A stretch of 64,000 nt of DNA from contig SDOX01000122.1 in NCBI GenBank assembly GCA_004565275.1, positions 694,642 to 758,641 of the forward strand, given 5' to 3'. Shown piece by piece: positions 20,995 through 31,716 of the stretch (its first letter is position 1; each line of letters begins with the position of its first letter). The notes below the pieces were generated by a model. The model ran no database searches. It had not been told where the DNA came from and saw only the letters and a list, made by a program, of their open reading frames with translations. Origin of the DNA: Nannochloropsis salina CCMP1776. Taxonomy: Eukaryota > Sar > Eustigmatophyceae > Eustigmatales > Monodopsidaceae. The position numbers and the translations under genes were made by a program.

Positions 20995-21562
20995 TACAAT
21001 TAGTTCCTCCTAGGTCGACAACGTCGAGCCACAACGCTATTGTCGCAATCAACATACTTAGGGAAGTGTAGTGTTATGATCGTCAACGGAAAATTACAAC
21101 TTGAGTCCGGAAGAATCGTCGAAAGTGGTTTTCTCATTCGCATCTCGCGTAAAAATTACAATTCACTGTGAAGAGCACAATGAGGAAAAATTCAGTGTGT
21201 CGCGTGATTTTTGTGGTTTCCAAGAGGTATTTGATCAGAAAAACCCATCCGATGTCGACACGCACATTCGCATCAGGAAACCGCACCCGAAGGAAGAAAT
21301 CAACCTTTTCCTTCTCTGTCATATGAAAGTCGTCTGGGAACGTCCTTAGTAAAGTACAAAACCCGTGTGAACGCTCGAAAGTAGTGCGTGCGTCCATCTT
21401 GACTTGCTACTCGTTGGCATTATAATAGTTTTAGCATCCCCACAGGAGCACGTATTTCTTTTCACACCCATCTTCCACAACCATTCCTTTGTCAACAGGC
21501 TTTTTGCATACCACTTGGTAGCATTGCCTATAAAGACGGTGTCCAGGAGCAGACAGGGCGCC
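20995..21562. other. Divergent intergenic region
   Basis: 568 bp between the PhyH-like gene (-) and ARP10 (+). A frame without an ATG at 21101-21349 has no recognisable content. Presumably promoter sequence. Confidence 0.4.
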
Positions 21563-22973
21563 ATGGTCAAGGACACCGTGGTTCTCGACCTGGGCAGGTA
21601 CGCCAGGAAATGTTCGCATCGCTGTTGCACTTATCCGCGATCGGTCAGTCCATACTAGGTCTTTGCCTCCGCACTCACCACGTTGTACGCCACCCGACAG
21701 TGCCATCATCAAATGTGGATTCGCAGGAGAAAGCTCACCCCGACATCTGCTGCCATCCCCCTTGGATAATTGGAGCAGGCAAGCTGCCTCCCGGGGATGG
21801 GGAATTGAGGAATGGACGCAGTCCTTGGGCCCTTTGCTAGTGCGACTGCTGGTGCATTGTTTGCATGTTCGCCCCTCCAGAAATAAAGTGCTTATTTGCG
21901 AGCCACTTGCGGGATCGAAAACGTTTCGAGAAGCTTTGAATTACGTCTTATTCCAGTGGCTCCGGGTGCCGGCGATCGTGATGGCTCCCTCGTTGGAAAT
22001 GCCGTTGTACACTGCCGGTGCGGAGACAGGTTTGGTGGTGGACGTAGGCTTTCGCGAATCCCACGTCTTGGCGGTTGCCTTCGGGCGCCCTCTCCTTCAC
22101 ACGTACGCAGTGGTAGGTATGGGGGCACTGACACTCTTGGATCGAGCGCGGGAACTTCTTGAGTCGGCTGCCACGGCGAAGAAGGAAGGGGGGGGGCTCT
22201 CCGGCCAAAGAGGCGACCGTCTCCCTCTAGAACTCCTGCAAGACATCGTAACGCGAGCATGCTTCGTTGTGGGTAAGGAGGATTGTCAAGTGGATGCCGA
22301 GTCCATCGCGTACGAAGAGAAGGGGTTTAAGCTGACCCTTACCCCCGAGCTACGAAGTACGGTGGCCGAAGGTCTCTTCGCGGAATCCGTCGATGACGGG
22401 GAATCCCTCCCTATCGCGGTGCTGGAGTGTCTACGGAGATGCCCCAGAGACGTGCGACGCCTGCTGGCCAGTCATGTGCTGGTGTCGGGGGGCGTGGCGA
22501 TGCTGCCCGGCTTCTGTCCTCGTCTGGCGGAAGAGGTGAAGCAAAGGGCCAGGGTGCGCAACCGCTATCAAGAGCTCTGTCCGCTCTTGCTTGGATACCA
22601 GGGCACCTCTCGAGCCCACGAAGCCCTCGCGCCCTCCGCCCATGCGCCGTCCATTCCCCCACCCCCAGCGTCTTCCCGGGCATCGCCGCCCAGTCCCAGT
22701 GCCCTCTGCCTCGTCGCCGGAGCCGCTCTTTTAGCTCCGCGCAACGTCTTGTCATGGGTCGGGGGCTCTATTTACGCGGGCCTTCTAGAGACCCTTCCGG
22801 CAGACGCCTCCCCGTTCCTGCTCCGCGGCTCCTACATGACCGCTGTCTCGACGCGAGGCAGGTCCTCGCAAGACTCAGGGGAGGGGCAGGGAGGCCGTGT
22901 CCCTGTGCTCCAAGAGGGGCTGTCAACGGCAGGGGGAAGAGATGTCCTGAAAGACGGATCTCGGGACGTGTAA
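21563..22973 (+). CDS. Actin-related protein 10 (dynactin pointed-end subunit)
   Basis: Exon 1 is only 35 bp (21563-21597), encoding MVKDTVVLDLG. Exon 2 (21701-22973) continues with SAIIKCGFAGESSPRHLLPS. The join across a 103-bp GT-AG intron restores the actin-fold phosphate-1 region. The product has 435 residues. Further actin-fold elements are ETGLVVDVGFRESHVLAVAF, HVLVSGGVAMLPGFCPRLAE and LSWVGGSIYAGLLE. The divergent phosphate loops and the FAGE..PR..LPS signature match ARP10 (Arp11), a dynactin pointed-end component that helps load dynein on cargo. Chromatin-type ARPs are a weaker alternative. A low-complexity Ser/Pro insert (APSAHAPSIPPPPASS) lies near residue 345, and the tail is disordered. 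Confidence 0.8.
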
Positions 22974-24061
22974 TGGGCGATCGGACGTGTAAATGAAAAA
23001 AGATGGAATGTCGGCGTAGGAGGCCCCATTGGATTCGCACCTGGCGGGACGCCGCGAGACGTTTATGCTCAGTGCTATTTCTTCTTTTTCGGGGGTCGCT
23101 TCCTTAAACGTTTGACGCTGATTTTGGCGCAGGTTGGGGGGGGAACTCAAGTCTATCTCCGTCCAGAAAGCAAGACATATCTGCCATCTCAACTCCCTTC
23201 CCCATCCCCTAGCTCGGCCTCCTCTCTCCTGTCTCGTGTTACAGTGCTCCCTCCCATCCCGTCTCATGATATATGTACACAGTTTGACACCACCTGGCGT
23301 GGGTTTTTACTGGCATCCTCCGCGGAGGGCTTTGGGCAAAGATATGTGCCACACGTTGTCTCATCAATCACTCATCACCTCGAGCGCTCTGCTATCCTCC
23401 TTGCTCTGCACCACTTCTTTCTCCGTTGTCTCTGACTGGAGCTGACAACGAAGGAGAGGGTGCTTGTTCATGTGTCATTCCCACCCTTGGGTTTTCCCCT
23501 CTGACCCTCTTTCCCTCCTGTCTACTCTCTCTTCGTCTTCTCGTTCGCTTTCTTCGTCAAATTCGCAATTTTCTCCCTTTCCTCTCTCTTCTCGCAGTCA
23601 TATCTCCTGTCTCGGAAATCTTATCCTCGAAACCGACAAATTTTCTGTCTCTTCCTCCTTCTCCTCCCTCTCCGGCCTCGTCGACACCCCACCCCGACCG
23701 CATCCTTTATCTCTCGCCCCTACCGACCAAGCTTCTCCCTCACACCACGACTCGTGTCAGCCGTGCGAGCACGTGCGCATGTCAGTCTCTTGCCTTGGCT
23801 GCTCTGGGTACCTGAAGCGCTTGCTCCCGCGCATTTCCCCATCTTCGTCGCTTCGGCGCCCCTCGTCCGCCACTCGGCACCGCGTCTTGGCGCCGCCCAC
23901 AGTCGGTTTCCCAGTCCCTCCGCACACCCTTCTTCCTCCTCCCAGGATACAAGGGCTCCTCTCAGTCCCACTCGGCACCGTTTCCCTCCCATTCAGCACG
24001 TCTTTCGTCGGCCACTTCCGAGCCCAACGCGATTCAAATCGCTCTCTCCTCCAATCACCGG
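22974..24061. other. Convergent 3' region, strongly pyrimidine-rich on plus strand
   Basis: About 1.1 kb between ARP10 and the E2F gene. From about 23490 to 24060 the plus strand is dominated by C and T, so an E2F transcript extending here would have a purine-rich 3' UTR. The 129-204-residue plus-strand frames here are Ser/Pro low complexity and are not credible genes. A single TTTTGGCGC at 23122 resembles an E2F site but is expected by chance. Confidence 0.4.
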
Positions 24062-25449
24062 CTAACTTTCCTCCGTGAGCCACATTTCTGATATACCCTC
24101 CGCGTCCGTCATGCCGAACTGGAAGACAGGATCGCTCATGCCCCCCGAGGCCCCGGACGGGGACGGCGCCGGCGAAGGCTTGTAGGCCAAGATGCCCCCG
24201 TTTCCCCCCAGCTGATTGTGGTGGTGGCTCAGACCCATCATCTCGTGCGGCTGCAACGAGTGGGCGCCCGGGAGGGAGTGCAGGTCGTACGAGCCCTGGG
24301 AGGCCGGCTGCGGCTCGTCGTGCCCCGCCGGCTTCGACCTGCCGCTTCCACCCTCCCCCGTCACCCCCGCATTCGGATACACATCCAACCTCCCCCCAGG
24401 GCTCGCTTCCGCCTGCCCCCCCCTGCCCCCCCCCCGCCCTCGCCCCCCTCCCCTTGCTCTGGCGCATTCACGAGGTAGATGTCCACCGGGCCGTTGCTCG
24501 ACACGAGCTGGATCTGATACCTCCGCTCTCCGTTGGCCATCCCCTCGTCCGGATCGGGCACCTCCAGGGTGGTGCCTTGCGGGGCCCGGATGGCGATGAC
24601 GGTCTGGGCGTCGTAGCAGGGGAGCTTCCCCAGGTCCTCCTGGGTCACGTACATGAGGCCTGTGTTCTGCTCTCCCTCCTGCTGCAGCAGCGCGGTCATG
24701 CTTTGGATGTGACCCTTCACGTCGCGCTCCTCCTGTTTGAGATCCTCCATCTCCTGCTTTAATTGCCGCATGTCCTCGGAATGCACGCTACCTTCCCCGT
24801 GGCGACACACACTGGTGCTCAGGGCAGACGCAGCCGCGCCCCTCCAAGCAATGTTGTTCTTACTCTTCTTTTCAATCAGCCCGATGCCTTCCAGGACGTT
24901 CGTGATGTCGTAGATGCGTCTCTTTTGCACCGACAGCGTCACTGCGGCCTGGTTGAGGTCCAGAGAGTCCCCGCGCGCCTGCTGTCCTTGGAGCAGCTCC
25001 ACGAATTTCTTGGTCAGTAGCCCGAGAGAGCTGTCGTAGCGGCTGCTCGGAGAGGCCCGTGCCTTGGACACGCTTACAGGAGACGTCATCTTGCCGGCGG
25101 AGCTATCCATTCCACCGGGAGTGGCGCCAGCAGAGGCGGCGGACGGCAGGTTCGAGGACGCTGATGGAAGGGCCCCCCTCCTCCCCCCCCCTCCCGAGGT
25201 AGCGGTTCCCGCCGCTGCTGTGCCGTTGACCAGACCCCCATTACCGTGTCCACCGCCACGCTTCTTGGACATGTGCGACGATGACGGAGCCACCGCTGAT
25301 ACTCCGGTTGAACCGGTCGCTGGAGAAGGATGACAGGTGCTGTAGTCCATTTTAGCCCGTTTCCCTCCGTTCGTTCCGCTCCCACCGCCGCTGCTACCGG
25401 TACTATTTCCTCGGGAAGATCTTTGCGGCGTCGTTAAGCTCATAGTCAT
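24062..25449 (-). CDS. E2F transcription factor (frame changes at a G-run)
   Basis: E2F-family cell-cycle regulator. After a Ser/Gly-rich N-terminus comes the winged-helix DNA-binding domain (about residues 140-207): [17 protein letters not shown] and [20 protein letters not shown], with the RRIYD DNA-contact motif. A leucine-zipper coiled coil follows (about 222-250), then the marked box with [20 protein letters not shown] and [18 protein letters not shown]. The open frame from 25449 ends at 24361 after a glycine-coding stretch made by runs of 8 and 10 G (24412-24434). A second minus-strand frame carries on to 24062 and ends [19 protein letters not shown], which looks like the acidic E2F transactivation tail bound by retinoblastoma protein. 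A homopolymer-length error is the simplest explanation. The DP partner is not in this window. Confidence 0.85.
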
Positions 25450-26035
25450 GCTCTATCGCTTTCCTTGTCGTGGCACGCCTGTTGAGCGGGCCCTGCCTGC
25501 TTTCGATGTGCTTGCTGTGACCACTCTTCTTTCTTTCGTGTCTCAAATCAGCGCATCCTCGATGTCCACACGTCGCAACCCTAAGATTTGAAAAAGAGAA
25601 AGGTCAGAGGTGACTGTCGACATAATGCGCCGGACTACGCCACAGTCCTTCGACTGTTTCGGCCAATATGTTGGTTAGGATTAGGAGATCGTCGCCCGCT
25701 TTTCTTCGTTCTTCGTGGAGACAAGGGACGCCGAAAAGTGCCACGGATGGCAAGCAACAAAAAGGGAGCACAGGCTCGTCACGCATAGACCAAGAGAGAT
25801 GTAGCACACTCATGATTATAGCAAGGTGTCCTGACGATACTCTGCGCGCCGTCCGACTCAATGCAACCGGTTTGGGCGCAGGAGACGGAACGGAAGGGGG
25901 AAAGAACCAGCGAGAGCAAGTCGAGCCGGAAACGAGGCGCAACCCCGCGGCGACAAGGAGGAGGGGTGGTGAGGCCACGACGCGTTTAGTGAGTATGTGA
26001 ATGCTCCTCTCTCATCCAACAGATTCGTCTGACGC
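25450..26035. other. Divergent intergenic region
   Basis: 586 bp between the E2F gene (-) and CtpA (+), expected to hold both promoters. No gene or specific site was recognised. Confidence 0.4.
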
Positions 26036-27640
26036 ATGTACTCACTTGCCCTCGGCGTTCAATTCCTGTGTCTTGCAGGCATCGTCTCAACTCGGCGCGG
26101 GTCAGCTCTCTGTCTTCGCCGACAGCCGCAGACGAGCCTGTCTATACCGAGGATGCTGCTGAGCACTCCCAACACGGCCCCTGCACCATCTGCAGCTTTC
26201 CTTCAGACGCTTCAATTTCGTCCACAAAGAAAAACTCACGCTAGCCATGCACCTACCAGCCCCACCGTTCACCCTCTGGCAGCGCCCTTATCACCTGCGG
26301 CCTTCCACCTCCCCACCCTAAACGCAGTTCGACAGTCACCAGAGCATGACTCAAATGCTAGTCCATTTCCGATACCACGAAGCTCCAAAAAAAGAAAAGG
26401 GCCTATTCGATGGCAACCGCTCTTAACATGGCTGCTGTTGGTCATCCCGGCGCTATGGAGCCCACCAACCCCTGAACAACTTGCCCCTCTAGGCCTGAAT
26501 TCTCTCGGTAGCACCGCCACTGTCAGCCAAGCCGCTGCGGGGTTGACGGACGAACAGCAACTAGTGGCTGACGTCTGGAAGCGCGTGGACAAACTTTTCC
26601 TGGATCGTACGTTCAACGGCCAAGACTGGTTCGCATTGCGACAAGCCGCTCTGAAGAAGCCCTACAAGACCACAGCCCAGGTTTACGAGGGCATTAAGGC
26701 CATGCTGGAGCCGCTGGGGGATCCTTACACTCGTTTCCTCCCTCCCTCACAGTACGACTCCCTTTTTGGTCTTGCCACGGGCAGTGTGGCAGGTGTGGGA
26801 GTAAGCTTGCAGATCGACCCAGCCACCCAGGAGCTGACGGCAGCCGAGGTGGAGAAAGGCTCCCCGGCGGAGGCCGCGGGGCTGAGAGCAGGCGACAAGC
26901 TGCTGTATGTGGACGGACAGGCCACTACTGGATTACTAGTGGACGACTGTGCGAACCTGTTGCGGGGCCCGGCGGGCACGAAGGTGGGAGTGGTCGCAAG
27001 GGGCAAGGGCGGGGAGTCCAAGGACGTCATCATCACCCGTCAATTGATCAAAATCCAGAGCGTGGAGGCATTGACGGCCAATAAGGGGGGCAAAAAGGTC
27101 GGTGTTATTCGAATCCGATCCTTTTCGCAAACGACGGCCGACACGGTGGCCGCGGAGCTGGAAAAGCTGGAGAACGAAGGGATCAGTGCAGTAGTAATCG
27201 ACCTGAGGGGGAATCCCGGTGGATTTCTGGGCGGAGGCATCGACACCGCCCGGCTTTTCCTGCCTGCCTACGAAAAAATTGTGTCGGTGGTGGGGAAGAC
27301 CGGCATTGTGGAGGAGTACCAGACGACGGATGAAGGACGCGAGACGAGCAAGCCTTTGTTCGTCGTGGTGGACAAGCGGACGGCCAGCGCCTCGGAAGTG
27401 CTCTCGGCCGCCTTGAAAGAGAACAATCGGGCCAAGCTGGTGGGCGAAAAGACCTTCGGAAAGGGCGTGGTGCAGACGATCGAGCAAGTGGGACAGAACG
27501 CGGGGGTATCGGTGACCATTGCAGCCTACTCCACTCCCCTTGGGAACAACATCAACAAGAAGGGCATCGACGTGGACATCCCCTCCACCTGCGAGGCCAC
27601 GGACAAGGCCGTCCAGTGTCTACCCGAAGGAGTTTTATAG
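26036..27640 (+). CDS. ctpA: Carboxyl-terminal processing protease CtpA (thylakoid lumen type)
   Basis: Serine protease of family S41 that trims the C-terminus of the photosystem II D1 precursor in the thylakoid lumen. The 534-residue protein has a hydrophobic N-terminal signal (LALGVQFLCLAGIV), a long Ser/Pro-rich transit region, a second hydrophobic stretch preceding the mature protein (LLTWLLLVIPALWSPP, about 127-142), the N-terminal helical segment (DRTFNGQDWFALRQ), a PDZ domain (about 250-340, with GVGVSLQI and GSPAEAAGLRAGDKLLYVDG), and the catalytic core. The Ser-Lys dyad is Ser451 in TASASEVLSAA and Lys476 in GEKTFGKGVVQ, 25 residues apart as in other CtpA/Tsp proteases. The multipart leader fits import through a complex plastid and into the lumen. 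Single exon. Confidence 0.93.
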   Translation: MYSLALGVQFLCLAGIVSTRRGSALCLRRQPQTSLSIPRMLLSTPNTAPAPSAAFLQTLQFRPQRKTHASHAPTSPTVHPLAAPLSPAAFHLPTLNAVRQSPEHDSNASPFPIPRSSKKRKGPIRWQPLLTWLLLVIPALWSPPTPEQLAPLGLNSLGSTATVSQAAAGLTDEQQLVADVWKRVDKLFLDRTFNGQDWFALRQAALKKPYKTTAQVYEGIKAMLEPLGDPYTRFLPPSQYDSLFGLATGSVAGVGVSLQIDPATQELTAAEVEKGSPAEAAGLRAGDKLLYVDGQATTGLLVDDCANLLRGPAGTKVGVVARGKGGESKDVIITRQLIKIQSVEALTANKGGKKVGVIRIRSFSQTTADTVAAELEKLENEGISAVVIDLRGNPGGFLGGGIDTARLFLPAYEKIVSVVGKTGIVEEYQTTDEGRETSKPLFVVVDKRTASASEVLSAALKENNRAKLVGEKTFGKGVVQTIEQVGQNAGVSVTIAAYSTPLGNNINKKGIDVDIPSTCEATDKAVQCLPEGVL

Positions 27641-28465
27641 TGGCTTGATACTGATGCAACCTTGAAGTCAGAAACAATCTCTAGGTTTCACGCGATTTCA
27701 ACAAAGTAAGGCATGTCAGTTTACTGTCTACATATTGTTGTACGGGAAAGGGTGTCAGGATTTCAAGACTGACAGGCACAATGACTTTCTTTATCATTGA
27801 TAAAGTAGTATGGATAGTATGCGCCGAAAGCTTGGCCATCATCTATGTTTTTTTTCGCCGTGCGAGACGCTACACAATTGTTACCTGCTGCACGTGACGA
27901 AAACGCATTGGAGTCACGCTCATATCGTGCCACGAGGCTTTTCAAAATGAACAAGGCGATTTCGTGAAGCGCTTGTATGGAGATGCGAACGATAATTGCT
28001 GGAGAAAGAGCCAATTGAAGTACCCGTAAAGCATGCTCGTCTCTAAAGCGCAGATGGCGTCGAAAACAGGTGCAGGGTCCCCAAAGTTAACAATCCTTTG
28101 TTGTAGAGTACCTTCAGCTGTCCGTAAAACGCTTCAGGTATGCCTATCAACCAATATCAGAAAGCGTCCGATTTACATCCCGTGTCAAATTGCTTCATTT
28201 GGGAACGCTAAGGGCAAGCGTGCAATCAATCAGGTAGTCGTGCTCTGCCATCGCGCCATCACCATGTTTAAGATACCCGGTCCTTCCCCGACCCCTCCCC
28301 CACGACAGTGTGTTTTTAATAGAACTCTCGGGCTAACTAGTACTTTCCACATAATAACAAGAAAAATACAGCGCTAGTGATGGGCTCTTTCCCCAGTTTT
28401 ACGGATGAGGACGGCTCAGCTCCAGTGAAAGCGCAAGATTAGCCTTCTCAGCGGCCGAGTTGCAC
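27641..28465. other. Intergenic region
   Basis: 825 bp between CtpA and the AlkB-like gene, both on the plus strand. It carries the CtpA 3' UTR and the AlkB promoter. No additional gene was found. Confidence 0.4.
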
Positions 28466-30115
28466 ATGGCCCGGCAAAGCAGAATACGCTCTCCTAACCA
28501 TGCCATCTCCGCGCTTGCACTCCGCCACGTTGCCGCCCTTCTGTTTCTTCTAAGTAGACAAATAAATGCTTTCTTGCCGGGCCATGTCCTTTTGCGCCCG
28601 CCTTCCAGCTTCCATTTTCCTGTCGCGTCTTCTCGTCCAAGCACCCCTGTAGAGACCCCCGCCCAACGTGTTCAGCATGCTCTCGCACCTGAAGACATCC
28701 TCTCCAATGCTGTGATGAACATGAAACATCTTAAAGCTGGTCACCTTGCCACTGCCGTGCTTCGCATCGGTAAGGGGTTGCTCCAACCGAAAGAAGCTGC
28801 TCGACGCAAAGATTTAAGGGAAAGCCAGGGTTTTCAGACCCTTCTACCTCAGACCTTGGACTTGGTCTCTACAACTAGCGCCAGCACCGTGCACATTTTG
28901 GATTTTCTTCTAGGATTAGCCTTGCTTGATTATCCACTTTGCAGTGATTTTCCCACCAGGCATCGCGTCGAGCAATTGTACCAGAGCATTCTGGCAGCAC
29001 GCACAAAAGAGCTATCTCCGGGAGATATTTCCAGTTTGGTATGGTGCTGGCGGAGATTTCATCTTGATGTTGAGCGTCTCCATCCCCATTTCATAGCGGT
29101 GACATCCGCGTTACCTTTTCGTGTCTTGATCGGTGCGCTCTCCGGGGGGGACGGTGCAAGAGAGACGGCGGAGCTCTTGGATTTAGCTGCCCTACGAGCA
29201 GAAATAGATCTGCAACGAGATACCATCCAATTGTCTCCACATAAAACTGTCGACGAATCCCGTCTTACCGCATGGCAGGGCACTCAGCCTTTCTTCTACA
29301 GCGGCAAAGAGATGCCCGCCCGGGAGATGACCGCACGCGTGGCCCGCATTCGAGACCGGCTGGCCGTTGTGACGGGGGTGTATTATGATTGCGTGCTAAT
29401 CAACCTGTACGAGACAGGGAAGGTCGGCATGCGCTACCATGTGGATCCGGATCAAGGTGAGAGCATGGGTCATACCTCGGTGTGTGTCCTCGCGCGTGCC
29501 TGTGTAAACCTGATAGAGTCTCGACAAGGACCTGTGCAGGAATTCCTTTACCATGTCATAAAGGGCCATCTCTCTCTCCATTTATGTATATATATATATA
29601 TATGTATATATAGAGTCATGAACTAACCACCGATATTCTTTACCTTTTCTTGATCATGATATAAAGGGATCTATTTCTCCACAAACACGGTAGTAGTAAG
29701 CGTGGGCGACACCAGAGAATTTTGCCTACGGTCGATAGCAGAGGAGGTAGAAGAAGAGGTTGGGCCGAAGGGAATTAGAGGCGAGGGAGAAAAGGGCAGC
29801 GCAGGTGCTGACAAATCGCACAGAAAAAGCCAGGACAGGTCGGCAAGTGCGACAGCGGTAGAGGGAAGGAAGGGAAAGAGGGCCGCCCATCATCGCTTCT
29901 TTGTTGCGCAAAGTGACGCTGTAGAGATGACTCGTGAGTGCCAGTGGCGCTATCAACACGCTGTTAAAGTCTGCGAGCATGCGGAGGACGCCGGTGCGCG
30001 CATGAGTTTGGTGTTCAAGCAAACTTTGGACGGAGCGACCCAGGACGAGCGGGATTGGATTGCCACCTACTTGTCCATGAAAGACGAGGGAAAGCGTACA
30101 GCAGGAAGCATCTAA
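28466..30115 (+). CDS. AlkB-like 2-oxoglutarate dioxygenase with plastid-type leader
   Basis: Two exons, 28466-29456 and 29667-30115, joined by a 210-bp GT-AG intron; 479 residues. The join gives HVDPDQ followed by GIYFSTNTVVVSVGDTREF, the usual AlkB strand pair. The Fe(II) ligands are the HxD of GMRYHVDPDQG and the His of WRYQHAVKV. YDCVLINLYETGKVG is the NxY element and GARMSLVFKQTL is the Arg-containing closing strand. The family oxidatively removes alkyl groups from nucleic acid bases, or demethylates RNA or protein. The N-terminus has a signal-like segment (HVAALLFLLSRQINA) followed by FLPGHVLL, which resembles the heterokont plastid ASAFAP junction. Residues about 375-425 are a Lys/Glu/Ser insert inside the catalytic fold. 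The ATG at 28466 is the first in frame. Confidence 0.85.
29586..29612. repeat. TA microsatellite in AlkB-like gene intron
   Basis: Alternating TA dinucleotides, interrupted once by G, inside the 210-bp intron of the AlkB-like gene, about 55 bp before the acceptor. Likely length-variable. Confidence 0.85.
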
Positions 30116-30482
30116 TCATAAATTGAAAGTCTCAGTACGTCTATCAGTCGGTAGATAAAATACTTGTACGTCATGAATTGTAGAGGTAGATTAGTTTTAC
30201 GCAAATTTTCTGTACTTGTTTGTCTTGTGACGAGTTGCTGGCGTTGTTAAGAACCTCAAAGGAATTACAGCCCTTTGCACGGAATTGCCAAACGATGCTG
30301 CTCATCGGGACTCTTAAACTCATGCTGATAGCCCACTAACATCACTCTCAAGGCACTGAGGTTAAGTCGTCCTAAACAGAGGCCCTCTCTTCGCAATTAT
30401 GCCTTTCCACGACCTGCTGAAGAAATTCACATCCGACTCCGACATTTTAAGCACATCTACGCTTCAGTTCTGCACCACGAAT
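30116..30482. other. Convergent 3' intergenic region
   Basis: 367 bp between the AlkB-like gene (+) and the coiled-coil gene (-). Nothing was recognised. Confidence 0.4.
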
Positions 30483-31716
30483 TCAAGCTAAGCCTACTTT
30501 TTGCAACATTTCCGCCATCTCTCTCGCATGCTCTTCTTTAAGTCTCTCCTCCAACTCCCTTCTTTGTTCGTCCATCGCAACCTCTGTCAGCACCCTCACT
30601 TTTTCCTTCTCCTCTTGTAAATGATTTTCAAATTCGGCCGACATCTCGCATTGCATCTGTTCAAGGGCCACTTTAAGCCTCTTTTCCATCTCATCATTCA
30701 AGGCGCGGTGTCTTTCTTGCTCACACTCTTGCTTCGCTGCTGCCAAGGCCGTTGAAAGCTGTTTCTGCAGCATTGCTTGATTTAAGGACCCTAATACCTC
30801 CTGCACGAGCCCCTCTGGCTCTAATCCTAGTCTGCTTCTCCTTCCCCCTCTGTCCGGTGCACCGACCATCACATCTACTAGATCTTCTACAACACGTTGC
30901 TTGAGATTATCAAGTGTCGATGATCGTTTATTTTTCTTTCTCAACGGAGGGAGGAAGCCGCCATTAGACTCTGAAGTGGTCACTGGGCTGGCGAGTCTCT
31001 TCTTGGAAAGGGGATTAAGGGAGGAGAGCGTGTAGTCGGTAATATCAGTCTCCCGTTCGGACACGTCGACTCCGGCCAACGCAGAGTCCCGGCCATTTAA
31101 TTCGTTTTCCTCACTATCATACGTGTCCATCTTTTCACTCTCAATCTCATCTAATTCTTCTGCTTCATTATCGAAGAGCGAGAAACTGTGCTTTCTTCCC
31201 TTTGTATTTGTGTCTCCATGCAGATAGAAGTGCTCCATCGCGTGCTCATACTCGCTAACAACTTTCTGCAAGGCTACCGGTTTCAAGCTTGCAATTTCAT
31301 TTTGGACCCACACCTGTGAAAATATGGAAATCGATACGATGGAGAATAAGAAAACAAGGCGTATAATAATCATAATACGCGTATTGAACAGTTGTGCACA
31401 ATAAAATCCGGCTGGCTTCGCAGACACTTGAACCTTTACATACCTGCATTTCCTCCACTCGTTTTTCAATCACTGCAATCTCTTCTGTCAGTTCCTGCTC
31501 GTGCCCCTTCTTGAGTGCATCATTTAAAAGAAGGCGGTCTCGGCGAGCTTGGCGTGCTACAGCTTTCATTGCGTCAGCCTTAATCATTTCAAGCTCGCAC
31601 AGCTCTACCTCTGGATCGAATAGAAGTGCGGAAAGAACCGTGTAGTGGTATCGCTTTCTGGCAGGAGACAAAGAATCAAAATGATTCTCCCAGGCTTCGT
31701 CAGACGTAAAACTCAT
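30483..31716 (-). CDS. Coiled-coil protein of unknown function
   Basis: Two exons, 31444-31716 and 30483-31313, joined in phase 0 across a 130-bp GT-AG intron; 367 residues. The start ATG 31716 gives MSFTSDEAWENHFDSLSPAR. The N-terminal 91 residues and the C-terminal 130 residues are helical and charged; the latter (LSTALAAAKQECEQERHRAL onward) is a long coiled coil. The middle is acidic and Ser-rich (DEIESEKMDTYDSEENE) with a basic patch RKKNKRSS that could be a nuclear localisation signal. I recognise no family. A structural or scaffold role would be typical of such architecture but is not shown. Confidence 0.65.

Noticed and set aside
22990-23080. Possible tRNA T-arm (GGTGCGAATCC on the minus strand)
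   Set aside because: The T-stem does not pair and no acceptor stem or anticodon arm can be drawn.
23118-23132. Single TTTTGGCGC as an E2F site
   Set aside because: One such match is expected by chance, and it lies between two convergent 3' ends.
23757-24467. 236-residue minus-strand frame overlapping the E2F gene
   Set aside because: It is Gly/Arg low complexity in another frame of E2F, with no domain; the E2F tail frame over the same bases explains the sequence.
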